Assembly: GCA_015067635.1 (NCBI GenBank)
Contig: SVMA01000011.1
Location: 1 to 49,840 of the forward strand
DNA length: 49,840 nucleotides
Direction of reading: 5' to 3'
Origin: Oscillospiraceae bacterium
GTDB taxonomy: Bacteria > Bacillota > Clostridia > Oscillospirales > Oscillospiraceae
The notes beneath the pieces were generated by a model that saw nothing but the letters and a program-made list of their open reading frames with translations, ran no database searches and was not told the DNA's origin. Positions 34,847 through 42,995 of the stretch are shown piece after piece (position 1 is the stretch's first letter; the number at the start of each line of letters is the position of its first letter). The position numbers were made by a program, and so were the translations under genes.

Positions 34847-35817
34847 ATAACGCCTTTCGGTACGGAATCTGCTTCAAGATAAGGCTTCAAATCCGGAATG
34901 CCCGTTAGAAAATCAAAGACGGTTTTTTTGTATGCCTGCGGATGTATTATGTAGCTTAATCCGTGACCCGCTTGGGGGAAGGTGACCAGCTGAACCCGTC
35001 CTTTGCCTGCATCCTGAATTTCCTGGCTCATAGTGTGCGGCACAAGACGGTCGTCCTCGCCGTGAAGGATCAGTATCGGAACATTTGAAGCCCCGGCGGC
35101 TTCGATCGCACTGCAGCCTTCCAAGGGGAAGCCACCGAGTACAGCGGCGGACAAACGGATAAACGGATAGGCCAGGGTTGGTGGAATTCCCAAATTCTTT
35201 GCAACCTTACTGATAATTTTCTTAGGGGAGGAGTAGGGGCAGTCTGCCAAAATACCGACAACATTCTTCGGCAACGGTAGGGATGCGGCCATAATCACGG
35301 TTGCGGCGCCCATGGAAAGACCGGACAGGACAATGGGTGTTTGCTCACCAAACCGTTGATTTACATATTCGATCCATGTAAGGCAGTCCCGCCGTTCCAG
35401 AACACCGAAGGTAATGACATGTCCGTCACTTTTTCCGTGGGCGCGTTGGTCTACGGTAAGCACGTTCATACCAAGCTCTCTAGCCATGGCAAAGCCACCG
35501 ATACCGTCCCGCAGCGCCATACTGCGATAGCCGTGAAAGATTATCTTTGTTGGGGCACCATCTCTCGTGTGGTAATACCGCCCAAACAGCGTCAAGCCGT
35601 CAAAGGACTTAACTGTGACCGGTTCAAAGGGCACGGCATCCATCATTTGTGTGGCGCTGATGATTTTATCCGCCACCGCAACATACTGTTCACCCTCGGG
35701 GGGTCGGTAAGGATTTTGCGGTTTCTTATTTGCGGAATAAAAGCAGATATGGAATGCATAGATAAAAACGGCTAAAAGGAGTAATGGGGGCACAAGTGCC
35801 AGACACCACCAAATCAT
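34843..35817 (-). CDS. Membrane-anchored alpha/beta hydrolase
   Basis: The 324-residue protein has one N-terminal helix (residues 2-25) and an alpha/beta-hydrolase domain with oxyanion-type IIFHGYRS, nucleophile elbow GLSMG, acid in ILHGEDDRLVP and histidine in QAGHGLSY. This fits a serine hydrolase acting outside or at the membrane; the substrate is unknown. The ATG at 35817 has AAGGTG 5-6 nt upstream and a strong divergent promoter. Confidence 0.92.
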   Translation of the reverse strand: MIWWCLALVPPLLLLAVFIYAFHICFYSANKKPQNPYRPPEGEQYVAVADKIISATQMMDAVPFEPVTVKSFDGLTLFGRYYHTRDGAPTKIIFHGYRSMALRDGIGGFAMARELGMNVLTVDQRAHGKSDGHVITFGVLERRDCLTWIEYVNQRFGEQTPIVLSGLSMGAATVIMAASLPLPKNVVGILADCPYSSPKKIISKVAKNLGIPPTLAYPFIRLSAAVLGGFPLEGCSAIEAAGASNVPILILHGEDDRLVPHTMSQEIQDAGKGRVQLVTFPQAGHGLSYIIHPQAYKKTVFDFLTGIPDLKPYLEADSVPKGVI

Positions 35818-35840
35818 AATTACACCTTCTTTCTAATACT

Positions 35841-35869
35841 ATTATAATCTTCTGTACATTTCCCGTCAA
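35841..35869 (-). promoter_or_regulatory. Promoter of the alpha/beta hydrolase gene
   Basis: On the minus strand TTGACG (35869-35864), 17 bp, and TATAAT (35846-35841). It is divergent from the flavin reductase promoter. Confidence 0.83.
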
Positions 35870-35876
35870 GAAAGTA

Positions 35877-35905
35877 TGGAAAATTTTTCGTTCCTGTGCT
35901 ATGAT
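35877..35905 (+). promoter_or_regulatory. Promoter of the flavin reductase gene
   Basis: TGGAAA (35877-35882), 17 bp, and an extended -10 TGCTATGAT (35897-35905). It is back to back with the hydrolase promoter. Confidence 0.65.
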
Positions 35906-35932
35906 AGAAATACCAAATTAGGAGGTATGCTT

Positions 35933-36457
35933 ATGAAAAAGATCATTGACGCCTTTGATTACTCCGGTGAATTTGCAAAGAACATGAAACGGGGCATCCT
36001 GCTGACTACCAAAAAGGATGATTTTGTGAATACCATGATCATCGGTTGGGGTACTGTGGGCATAGAGTGGGGGAAACCCATATTTGTTGCTTATGTTCGG
36101 GAAAGTCGGTATACCCGTCAGATTTTGGACGAAACCGGCGAATTTACCGTAAACTGTCCGGTGGGGGATATTGACAGCAATATAATCAGTATCTGCGGAA
36201 CCAAATCCGGTCGGGATATGGATAAAATTCAGGAACTTGGACTGCATTTGGAAGAGCCTCTGCAAATTTCTGTTCCCGGTATTCGGGAATTGCCCCTGAC
36301 ACTGGAATGTAAGGTTTTGTACAGGAATCCTCAGCCGGTAGCTGAGCTTCCCCAAGCAATTTTGGACCGGTACTATCCGGAAAAGAACGGTGTTCGTGAC
36401 TTCCATTACGCCTATTATGGGGAGATTGTGGGAGCATATATTATCTCTGAAGAATAA
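35933..36457 (+). CDS. Flavin reductase-like (FMN-binding split-barrel) protein
   Basis: The 174-residue protein shows a flavin-reductase-like pattern: RGILLTTKKDDFVNTMIIGW, IFVAYVRESRYTRQIL and FTVNCPVGDI, then ICGTKSGRDMDK. It likely binds FMN and reduces it with NAD(P)H or acts as a flavoprotein of unknown partner. The start at 35933 (MKKIIDAFDY) has GGAGG 7 nt upstream; a second ATG six bases earlier is too near that site. Confidence 0.85.
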   Translation: MKKIIDAFDYSGEFAKNMKRGILLTTKKDDFVNTMIIGWGTVGIEWGKPIFVAYVRESRYTRQILDETGEFTVNCPVGDIDSNIISICGTKSGRDMDKIQELGLHLEEPLQISVPGIRELPLTLECKVLYRNPQPVAELPQAILDRYYPEKNGVRDFHYAYYGEIVGAYIISEE

Positions 36458-36466
36458 GTTGATTGT

Positions 36467-36490
36467 ATGGCCACCCATGCGGGTGGCCAT
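36467..36490 (+). terminator. GC-rich hairpin after the flavin reductase gene, terminator-like
   Basis: A 10-bp stem ATGGCCACCC with GGGTGGCCAT (36467-36476 and 36481-36490) and a 4-nt loop follows the stop. No T tract follows, so it may be a weak terminator. Confidence 0.55.
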
Positions 36491-36516
36491 TGCATATAAT
36501 AACAAAAATTCCCTTC

Positions 36517-36545
36517 TTGCTATTTGCGAACAAATGTGCTACAAT
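36517..36545 (+). promoter_or_regulatory. Promoter of the small-protein/dinB operon with a LexA-type box inside
   Basis: TTGCTA (36517-36522), 17 bp, and TACAAT (36540-36545). The spacer and first -10 base carry CGAACAAATGTGCT (36527-36540), which matches the Gram-positive LexA/DinR box CGAACRNRYGTTYC at 11-12 of 14 positions. A repressor bound there would block RNA polymerase. This fits the SOS role expected for dinB. Confidence 0.7.
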
Positions 36546-36561
36546 AAACAAAAAGGAGGGG

Positions 36562-36834
36562 ATGGGTTTGGAACTGAAAATGTGTCCGGTAGATGTAATT
36601 TCTGTGTGTTCCGCCGGTGGGGAGATAAGGCCTCTGCGCTTGCGGGTAGAAGAAACCCATCAGCTTCTGCGAATTGATATTGAGGAAGTTATCAGCATGC
36701 GCAAGGTGCAATATGTGGGAATTGAAGCACAAATCTTTCTGTGTCGTGCAACCGTAGAAGGGAAGCAAACATTGTTTGAGCTGAAATATACCATTCGCAC
36801 CCATAGCTGGTGTCTGTTGAGGAAGGTGTGCTGA
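36562..36834 (+). CDS. Small uncharacterised protein translationally coupled to dinB
   Basis: The roughly 90-residue protein reads MCPVDVISVCSAGGEIRPLR, then a beta-rich middle (LLRIDIEEVISMRKVQYVG) and LFELKYTIRTHSWCLLRKVC. It has no membrane helix. I know of similar short beta-rich proteins before dinB in Firmicutes, but no function; it is not an obvious YolD. An ATG at 36562 lies directly behind GGAGGGG, so the TTG at 36568 may be the true start at better spacing. Its stop overlaps the dinB start as TGATG. Confidence 0.75.
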   Translation: MGLELKMCPVDVISVCSAGGEIRPLRLRVEETHQLLRIDIEEVISMRKVQYVGIEAQIFLCRATVEGKQTLFELKYTIRTHSWCLLRKVC

Positions 36835-38108
36835 TGAAAGAAAGAGTCATTTTTCACGTGGATGCGAATTCTGCGTTTTTAAGCTGGACCGCTGTCTATC
36901 GGCTGAAGGTGTTGGGAGAAAATGTGGATCTGCGCGAGATTCCGTCTGTGGTGGCAGGTGAAAAAGCATCACGCCATGGCATCATATTGGCAAAAAGCGG
37001 TCCGGCGAAAAAGTACGGCATCCAAACAGGTGAGCCGCTGTTTCAGGCGCTGGAGAAATGTCCGGAGCTGGTGGTTGTTGCGCCGGACTATGGTCTTTAT
37101 GTGGAAGCCTCCCGCCATTTTGTGCAGATGCTTCGTCAGTTCAGTCCGAAAGTGGAGCAGTATTCCATCGACGAAGCGTGGGTGGATATGACCGGTACCC
37201 AGCGGCTTTGGGGGAGTCCGTTAACTGCCGCGGAGCAAATGCGAAAAAGGATACATGAGGAATTGGGCTTTACGGTCAACATTGGCATTTCCAATAACAA
37301 GCTGCTGGCAAAAATGGCCGGAGATTTTGAAAAGCCCAACAAAATCCACACACTTTTTCCCGAGGAGATGGAAAGCAAATTCTTTCCGCTGCCGGTTCAG
37401 GATTTATTTTTGGTAGGTGCGGCAACCGAGCGTAAGCTGAACCTTATGGGAATTCATACCATTGGCGATCTGGCACAGACGGATGTTCAGCTGCTGCGCC
37501 GGCGGCTGGGGAAGCACGGAGAAACCATTTGGCATTTTGCCAACGGTCGGAATGCAGACGGGGTCACACCGGAACCGGCGGAAAACAAAGGCTACGGCAA
37601 TTCCGTTACCACCTCCACCGATATCATAACAACGGAGCATGCCCATCAAGTGCTGTTGGGTCTGTGCGAAACCGTCGGTATGCGTATGCGCAAGGATGGA
37701 AAATGCGGCGGTTGCCTGACTGTGCATCTGCGCACAAATCAGTTTTCCCACTTTTCTCACCAAGCGCAGCTGAGTGGAACAACAAATCTGACAAGTCAGA
37801 TATTTGAAGAAGCCTGCCGCATCTTTGGCGAGGCGTGGGATGGAGTAACACCGTTGCGGCAGGTAGGCGTACAGATGACAAAAATAACCGCAGAGGCTTA
37901 CCAGCAATTTGATTTTTTCTCCGGCGTCTGTCCGGAGCAGTACGAGAAAAAACTGCGTCTGGACGAGACTGTGGATGCCCTGCGGGACAAGTATGGAGAG
38001 GATGTGATCCGACGGGCAAAGTTTGCAAAAAATGCGGAGGGACACATGACCGGCGGTCTGGATAAAGCAAGACGTACCGGTGTTACCAAACCTGTACCAA
38101 AGGTATGA
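36834..38108 (+). CDS. dinB: DNA polymerase IV, Y family
   Basis: The 424-residue translesion polymerase has the metal-binding motifs FHVDANSAF and YSIDEAWVD (D113, E114), NIGISNNKLLAKMAGDFEKP with its palm lysines, and a little-finger domain towards the C-terminus. It bypasses damaged template bases. The ATG at 36834 overlaps the stop of the preceding small gene. Together with that gene it forms the only candidate SOS-controlled operon in the window. Confidence 0.95.
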   Translation: MKERVIFHVDANSAFLSWTAVYRLKVLGENVDLREIPSVVAGEKASRHGIILAKSGPAKKYGIQTGEPLFQALEKCPELVVVAPDYGLYVEASRHFVQMLRQFSPKVEQYSIDEAWVDMTGTQRLWGSPLTAAEQMRKRIHEELGFTVNIGISNNKLLAKMAGDFEKPNKIHTLFPEEMESKFFPLPVQDLFLVGAATERKLNLMGIHTIGDLAQTDVQLLRRRLGKHGETIWHFANGRNADGVTPEPAENKGYGNSVTTSTDIITTEHAHQVLLGLCETVGMRMRKDGKCGGCLTVHLRTNQFSHFSHQAQLSGTTNLTSQIFEEACRIFGEAWDGVTPLRQVGVQMTKITAEAYQQFDFFSGVCPEQYEKKLRLDETVDALRDKYGEDVIRRAKFAKNAEGHMTGGLDKARRTGVTKPVPKV

Positions 38109-38162
38109 ATATCCAAAAATAATGAATTTTCTATAAAAATTCTGTATTTTTTGAAATAATAC

Positions 38163-38191
38163 TTGTATATTCACAAAAAGTATGCTAAAAT
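38163..38191 (+). promoter_or_regulatory. Promoter of the OLE RNA
   Basis: TTGTAT (38163-38168), 17 bp, and an extended -10 TGCTAAAAT (38183-38191) lie just upstream of the first paired bases of the RNA at 38198. The match to the -35 consensus is poor, but the extended -10 and its position are good. Confidence 0.65.
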
Positions 38192-38197
38192 TCAAAA

Positions 38198-38814
38198 CGA
38201 CGGTGCAGTATCCTAGTCGAAATGTTCATTTTCCAGGAAGGGCCTAAAAATCCTTTGAAGGGCACATCGATGAAGTCCCTGGTGTCTGCTTTTTACGCCC
38301 AGTTTAGGGTGGGTGCTGGGGGTTAAGGATTCTGGGCGCGCTCCAATGGCATGGAGCATACGACCCAGTTTCCGTGGAGACCAGGTTTTGTGCGACGAAG
38401 AGTGGGAACTCCCTTTGGAAAGCCTTCTTCGCGTATGGGCCTGGTATGAACCTGCAATGTGGTGCACAGAATCGTGTTGCTACGTGCAGTGTAGCCTGCC
38501 TTGAGTGAGTATGTGGGGAAAGAGGATCATGCGGCTGGTTGTTATGGCCATAACAACTGCCGATATTGCCTCTGGAAACCATCCTTGCAAAAGAGGCTAA
38601 GACTATGATTCATTTTGTCGTGGAAAACACCTAGGCTGTCGTAGCTGGACAGACAGGGGATTACAGTACGGACTAAGTGGCAATCGGGTATTCAGGATTG
38701 GCAACGCCTGAGCTTGCGGATCAAACGGAAACGGCCTGCATGGCAACGGCAGGTTCTGCTTGGGGAAAACCAACCCGACCTAAGCCGTAAGATTTATCCT
38801 GCCTGTTACCGTCG
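38198..38814 (+). ncRNA. OLE RNA (ornate large extremophilic RNA)
   Basis: About 617 nt without a credible gene show strong structure. The ends pair: CGACGGT (38198-38204) with ACCGTCG (38808-38814). Inside are a hairpin GCTCCA/TGGAGC (38340-38357), a longer stem ACCAGG/CCTGGT (38380-38385 with 38440-38445) around CGAAG/CTTCG, and a perfect 20-nt palindrome at 38538-38557. The size, the following GTG-started membrane protein and the genes dxs, tlyA, nadK, argR and recN after it match the known OLE RNA locus. OLE RNA works with OapA at the membrane in stress tolerance. Upstream neighbours differ: dinB, not xse/ispA. Family membership is by context and structure, not by a covariance search. Confidence 0.88.
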
Positions 38815-38843
38815 CCTTAATAACATATTGAAGGAGAATTCCT

Positions 38844-39425
38844 GTGTCTAAATCAGACCCAAGTCATTCGCGAAAAGAACGTAAGAAAACAATCCGCTGG
38901 GTTGTCACCATCTTCTTGGTGACAATTTTTGTATCTGGTTTGATCTCTCTGGTTTCTGAAGAGATTATCAGCAGAAGCGGTATTGTTGTGAGCTTTGTGA
39001 TTCTGCTGCTGATCGTTGTGGTTGGCATCGTTTTTGACGTTATTGGGGTAGCCGTGACCTCAGCGGATGAAACACCCTTTCATTCCATGGCGGCACGAAA
39101 AGTTTCCGGCGCACATGAGGCAATTCGCCTTTTGCGTAATGCGGAACGCGTCAGTTCCATTTGTAACGATGTGATCGGCGATATCTGCGGCGTTATTTCC
39201 GGTTCTGCCGCTGCAACGATTGCAGCGCAGTTACTGACAAGATTTGAATTTTCCTGGCCAATGTTGATTGGCTTGGGAATGTCTGCCGTTGTCTCCGGCT
39301 TGACCGTCGGTGGCAAGGCAATCGGCAAAACCTTTGCGGTGAATTCTTCCACGGCGATCGTCCATTTTGTGGGAAGAACCATCGCCACATTTCATCGGTT
39401 TAGCCGTTCCTCTGAAAGCAAATAG
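38844..39425 (+). CDS. oapA: OLE-associated membrane protein OapA
   Basis: The 193-residue protein has a basic N-terminus (SKSDPSHSRKERKKTIRWVV), two hydrophobic helices near residues 24-43 and 50-72, and two more in the C-terminal half. In the middle lies FDVIGVAVTSADETPFHSM and NAERVSSICNDVIGDICGVI, with the DxxxD motif (D109, D113). OapA is known to bind OLE RNA and hold it at the membrane. The start is a GTG at 38844 with AAGGAG 7-8 nt upstream, 30 nt after the RNA. The size, position right after OLE and before dxs, and the DxxxD motif all fit. Confidence 0.9.
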   Translation: MSKSDPSHSRKERKKTIRWVVTIFLVTIFVSGLISLVSEEIISRSGIVVSFVILLLIVVVGIVFDVIGVAVTSADETPFHSMAARKVSGAHEAIRLLRNAERVSSICNDVIGDICGVISGSAAATIAAQLLTRFEFSWPMLIGLGMSAVVSGLTVGGKAIGKTFAVNSSTAIVHFVGRTIATFHRFSRSSESK

Positions 39426-39441
39426 TAAGGTTGTGTCATAA

Positions 39442-41322
39442 GTGAGTATATTAGAAAAAATTAATGGACATCAGGATATGCTTTCCTTAACTGAGGATGA
39501 GTGCCTGGCATTGTGCCGGGAGATCCGGGCATTTCTGATAAACCATGTATCAAAAACAGGCGGACATTTGGCTTCCAATTTAGGCGTTGTGGAGCTGACA
39601 GTCGCCATTGAAACTGTTTATGATACACAGAAGGACCGCTTGGTGTTTGATGTGGGTCATCAGTCTTATGTTCATAAGCTGCTGACCGGACGCCAGGCGG
39701 ATTTTGAGCATTTGCGTCAATTCGGTGGGATGGCGGGCTTTCCAAAGCCGTCGGAGAGTGATGCGGATGCATTTGTAGCAGGTCATGCCTCCAGCTCGGT
39801 TTCCATCGCATTGGGCATGGCACACGCCAGAACCCTCCAGAAGGATGATTACGATGTGGTTGCGCTGATTGGTGACGGTGCCGCCACCGGCGGTATGGCT
39901 TATGAAGGCATGAATAATGCCGCGGACAGTAAGGAGCCGCTGGTTATTATTCTCAATGATAATGAAATGTCTATCGACCGCAATGTAGGCGGTCTGTCCA
40001 AGCACCTGTCCCGTTTGCGCACAAAGCAGCGTTATTTGGGGATGAAGGAATCCTATAAAAATACCTTAAGCAAGATACCCGGCGGCAAGGCGTTCTACAC
40101 TGCGACCAGCCGGCTGAAGGGATGGGTGAAACGTTCGCTTTTGCCTGTAACGATGTTTGAAACCATGGGTCTGAGCTATTTGGGGCCTGTTGATGGCCAT
40201 GATGTGAACGAGCTCATTCGTTTGTTGCGAGTTGCCAGGGATATGAAATCCCCGGTCCTGCTTCACGTTATTACACAAAAAGGACGGGGATATCTGCCTG
40301 CAGAGGAACGTCCCTCGAAGTTTCACGGCATCGGCAAATTTGATCCCAATACTGGAGAGATGCTCAGCGGAAAAAGCTACACATTCTCCGATGCCTTTGG
40401 GGATACCATGATGGATTTGACGGAAGAGGATGCACGTGTATGTGCAATTACTGCCGCAATGCCGGGCGGTACCGGCCTGCTGAAGTATAAGGCAAACTAT
40501 CCGGAGCACCTTTTTGACGTGGGTATTGCCGAGGAGCATGCAGTTTCCATGGCCGGCGGTCTTGCCAAGCAGGGCATGATCCCTGTTGTAGCCCTGTATT
40601 CTACATTTTTACAGCGCGGGTATGACCAGATTCTTCAGGATGTTGCTATGCTCAAGCTTCACGTGGTTTTTGCCATTGACCGTGCCGGTCTTGTGGGTGA
40701 GGATGGAGAGACCCATCATGGCGTATTTGATGTTGGATTCCTGCGGCAGATCCCTGGCATGATGGTGTTGTGCCCCGCGAGCTGTCGGGAGCTTTCGGAT
40801 GCTCTGCACTGGGCTGTGAAGACACACAACGGACCCGTTGCAATTCGCTATCCCAGAGGTGGAGACGATTTGCTTACAGAATCCGGCTTTACCAGTCACG
40901 GTCAAATTGGAACTGACGGACTGCTATACCGCCATCGCAAGGGTGAGCATGCCGTGCTGATTTCCTACGGCAGTATGACCAATCAGGTACTTCGTAGTGC
41001 GCAAATTCTTTCCGACAAGGGAATAGAAGTTACTGTATTACAATTACTGACGGTTGCTCCATTGCCGATGAAGGATATCGTCGGGCACTTGAAGGACTGC
41101 CGACATGTTTTTGTGGTGGAGGAAGCGTGTACCGGTTCCGGTATTGCAGACGCATTGCATAACCGGCTTTTGGATTACAATAAGGATATCCGTTTCCATA
41201 CCATGGATTTGGGACGTGAATTTGTATCCCATGGAAGCATTGCTCAGCTTTACCGTCAACACGGATTGGATGGGGAATCCATTGCCAATGCGGTTTTGGA
41301 GGTGCTTCAAAATGAAAATTAA
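39442..41322 (+). CDS. dxs: 1-deoxy-D-xylulose-5-phosphate synthase
   Basis: The 626-residue thiamine-diphosphate enzyme makes DXP from pyruvate and glyceraldehyde 3-phosphate, the first step of the MEP isoprenoid route. It shows FDVGHQSYVHKLLTGR, the ThDP motif GDGAATGGMAYEGMNNA, and transketolase-type AEEHAVSMAGGLAKQG in the C-terminal half. The GTG at 39442 gives the expected start SILEKINGHQD. It follows oapA by 16 nt and its 3' end overlaps the tlyA start by 11 nt. Confidence 0.97.
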   Translation: MSILEKINGHQDMLSLTEDECLALCREIRAFLINHVSKTGGHLASNLGVVELTVAIETVYDTQKDRLVFDVGHQSYVHKLLTGRQADFEHLRQFGGMAGFPKPSESDADAFVAGHASSSVSIALGMAHARTLQKDDYDVVALIGDGAATGGMAYEGMNNAADSKEPLVIILNDNEMSIDRNVGGLSKHLSRLRTKQRYLGMKESYKNTLSKIPGGKAFYTATSRLKGWVKRSLLPVTMFETMGLSYLGPVDGHDVNELIRLLRVARDMKSPVLLHVITQKGRGYLPAEERPSKFHGIGKFDPNTGEMLSGKSYTFSDAFGDTMMDLTEEDARVCAITAAMPGGTGLLKYKANYPEHLFDVGIAEEHAVSMAGGLAKQGMIPVVALYSTFLQRGYDQILQDVAMLKLHVVFAIDRAGLVGEDGETHHGVFDVGFLRQIPGMMVLCPASCRELSDALHWAVKTHNGPVAIRYPRGGDDLLTESGFTSHGQIGTDGLLYRHRKGEHAVLISYGSMTNQVLRSAQILSDKGIEVTVLQLLTVAPLPMKDIVGHLKDCRHVFVVEEACTGSGIADALHNRLLDYNKDIRFHTMDLGREFVSHGSIAQLYRQHGLDGESIANAVLEVLQNEN

Positions 41323-42115
41323 AAAACGTCTTGATGTACTCCTGACGGAACAGCTGTATGCGGATACCCGATCCAAAGCGCAGGCAATTATTATGGCAGG
41401 ACAGGTATATGTAAACGGACAAAAAGCGGACAAGCCCGGTACTTCCTATGAAGAGAATGTGGAAATTGAAGTTCGGGGAGTGAGCTGTCCTTATGTCAGT
41501 CGCGGTGGCCTGAAGCTGGAAAAAGCACTCCGGGACTTCGGCGTGAAGCCGGAGGGATATGTTTGCAGTGATTCCGGTGCTTCCACCGGCGGTTTTACAG
41601 ACTGCCTGCTCCAGCAGGGGGCAAAAAAGGTGTTTGCCATTGACGTGGGTTATGGTCAGCTGGATTGGAAAATTCGTTCCGATCCACGTGTTGTCGTTAT
41701 GGAAAGAACCAACATCCGCTACGTCACGCCCGAGGATTTGGGAGAGCCGTTGGATCTTTCGGTCATTGATGTAAGCTTCATTTCCCTTAAGCTTGTTCTT
41801 CCCGCCATTAAGGCATTATTGAAGCCTGACGGTCAGGTATTGTGCCTGATTAAGCCTCAGTTTGAGGCAGGTAAGGAGAAGGTTGGAAAGAAGGGCGTGG
41901 TTCGGGAACCGGAAATTCACAAGGAGGTTTTGGACAGCTTTGTGGAGACAGTGGAAGCGCTGGGCTTTACCATACTGGGACTTACTTTTTCTCCGGTTAA
42001 GGGTCCGGAGGGAAATATTGAATTCCTGGGTCATCTGACCTTGGAGGAGAAAACCGGAATATCTCCGGATACTGCCTCTGTGGTAAAGGATGCGCATGAA
42101 AAATTAAAGGGGTGA
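41312..42115 (+). CDS. tlyA: TlyA family rRNA (cytidine-2'-O)-methyltransferase / hemolysin-like
   Basis: The 267-residue protein has an N-terminal S4 RNA-binding domain (KKRLDVLLTEQLYADTRSKA to VYVNGQKADKPG) and an FtsJ-type methyltransferase domain with DSGASTGGFTDCLLQQGA and VDVGYGQLDWKI-like blocks. It methylates ribosomal RNA ribose. The ATG at 41312 has GGAGG 9 nt upstream and overlaps the dxs stop. The order dxs-tlyA-nadK-argR-recN is the common Firmicutes arrangement. Confidence 0.94.
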   Translation: MKIKKRLDVLLTEQLYADTRSKAQAIIMAGQVYVNGQKADKPGTSYEENVEIEVRGVSCPYVSRGGLKLEKALRDFGVKPEGYVCSDSGASTGGFTDCLLQQGAKKVFAIDVGYGQLDWKIRSDPRVVVMERTNIRYVTPEDLGEPLDLSVIDVSFISLKLVLPAIKALLKPDGQVLCLIKPQFEAGKEKVGKKGVVREPEIHKEVLDSFVETVEALGFTILGLTFSPVKGPEGNIEFLGHLTLEEKTGISPDTASVVKDAHEKLKG

Positions 42116-42119
42116 GCGT

Positions 42120-42986
42120 ATGAAGAAAATTATAATGACTCCCAATCCCTATCGGGATAAGGATTTTCAAACTGTCCGTCAGGCTGCACGCATTTTGGCA
42201 GAAGCCGGTATGGAGGTTCGCCTTTGCTTACCCTTTGAGGTGGATCGCTCCTATGATTTGCCGAAGGATCTTTGCTTTTCCAGATTGGATAAGGAGCTTT
42301 CGGATGCGGATCTGATCATTTGCTTTGGCGGTGACGGGACGATTTTGCACATGTCGAAAACTGCAACCAGAGCCGGTATTCCGATTCTGGGTGTGAACAT
42401 CGGAACGATGGGTTTTATGGCAGAATTGGAAAGTACGGAGCTGGAGCAGCTTCGCAGACTGGCAAACGGGGATTACACCGTTGACAAACGTATGATGCTG
42501 GATGTTACAGTGTTCCGCGACCGGGATATTCTCTTCCACGATATTTGTCTGAATGATGTGGTTATTACCAAGGGGGCCGTTGCGCGCATTGTACATTTGG
42601 CAGTAGAATGCGATGGCGTAGAAGCGATGGAATCCGGTGGAGACGGCGTGATCGTTGCAACTCCTACCGGTTCAACGGCTTACAGCCTTTCTGCCGGTGG
42701 ACCGATCGTCGAGCCGGAAGCGCACAGCATCCTGGTAACACCGATCTGTGCGCACGATGTGGGCAGTCGCTGCATGGTTGCGTCGGACAGGCGGGTTATC
42801 TCTGTGAAGCTTACCCGTAACGCAAGGCGTAACGCCTATCTTTCTGTTGACGGCGGAAAGTCCGTCCGTTTGAACATGGGCGATGTGACGATTATTAAAA
42901 AGTCTAATTTAGAGACCAATCTTCTGAGACTCAAGGACCGCAGCTTTTATGATGTGGTAAATCAGAAGTTCAGAGACAGCAGATGA
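42120..42986 (+). CDS. nadK: NAD kinase
   Basis: The 288-residue enzyme has the GGDGT motif (residues 70-74, catalytic D72) and ATPTGSTAYSLSAGGP near residue 180, which bind NAD and phosphate. It makes NADP. It begins 4 nt after the tlyA stop and is followed by argR after 9 nt, so it is cotranscribed with both. Confidence 0.96.
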   Translation: MKKIIMTPNPYRDKDFQTVRQAARILAEAGMEVRLCLPFEVDRSYDLPKDLCFSRLDKELSDADLIICFGGDGTILHMSKTATRAGIPILGVNIGTMGFMAELESTELEQLRRLANGDYTVDKRMMLDVTVFRDRDILFHDICLNDVVITKGAVARIVHLAVECDGVEAMESGGDGVIVATPTGSTAYSLSAGGPIVEPEAHSILVTPICAHDVGSRCMVASDRRVISVKLTRNARRNAYLSVDGGKSVRLNMGDVTIIKKSNLETNLLRLKDRSFYDVVNQKFRDSR

Positions 42987-42995
42987 GGTGATTGG

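Noticed and set aside
38213..38582. Several open frames inside the OLE region on both strands
   Set aside because: They lack ribosome binding sites and family resemblance, and overlap paired RNA stems.
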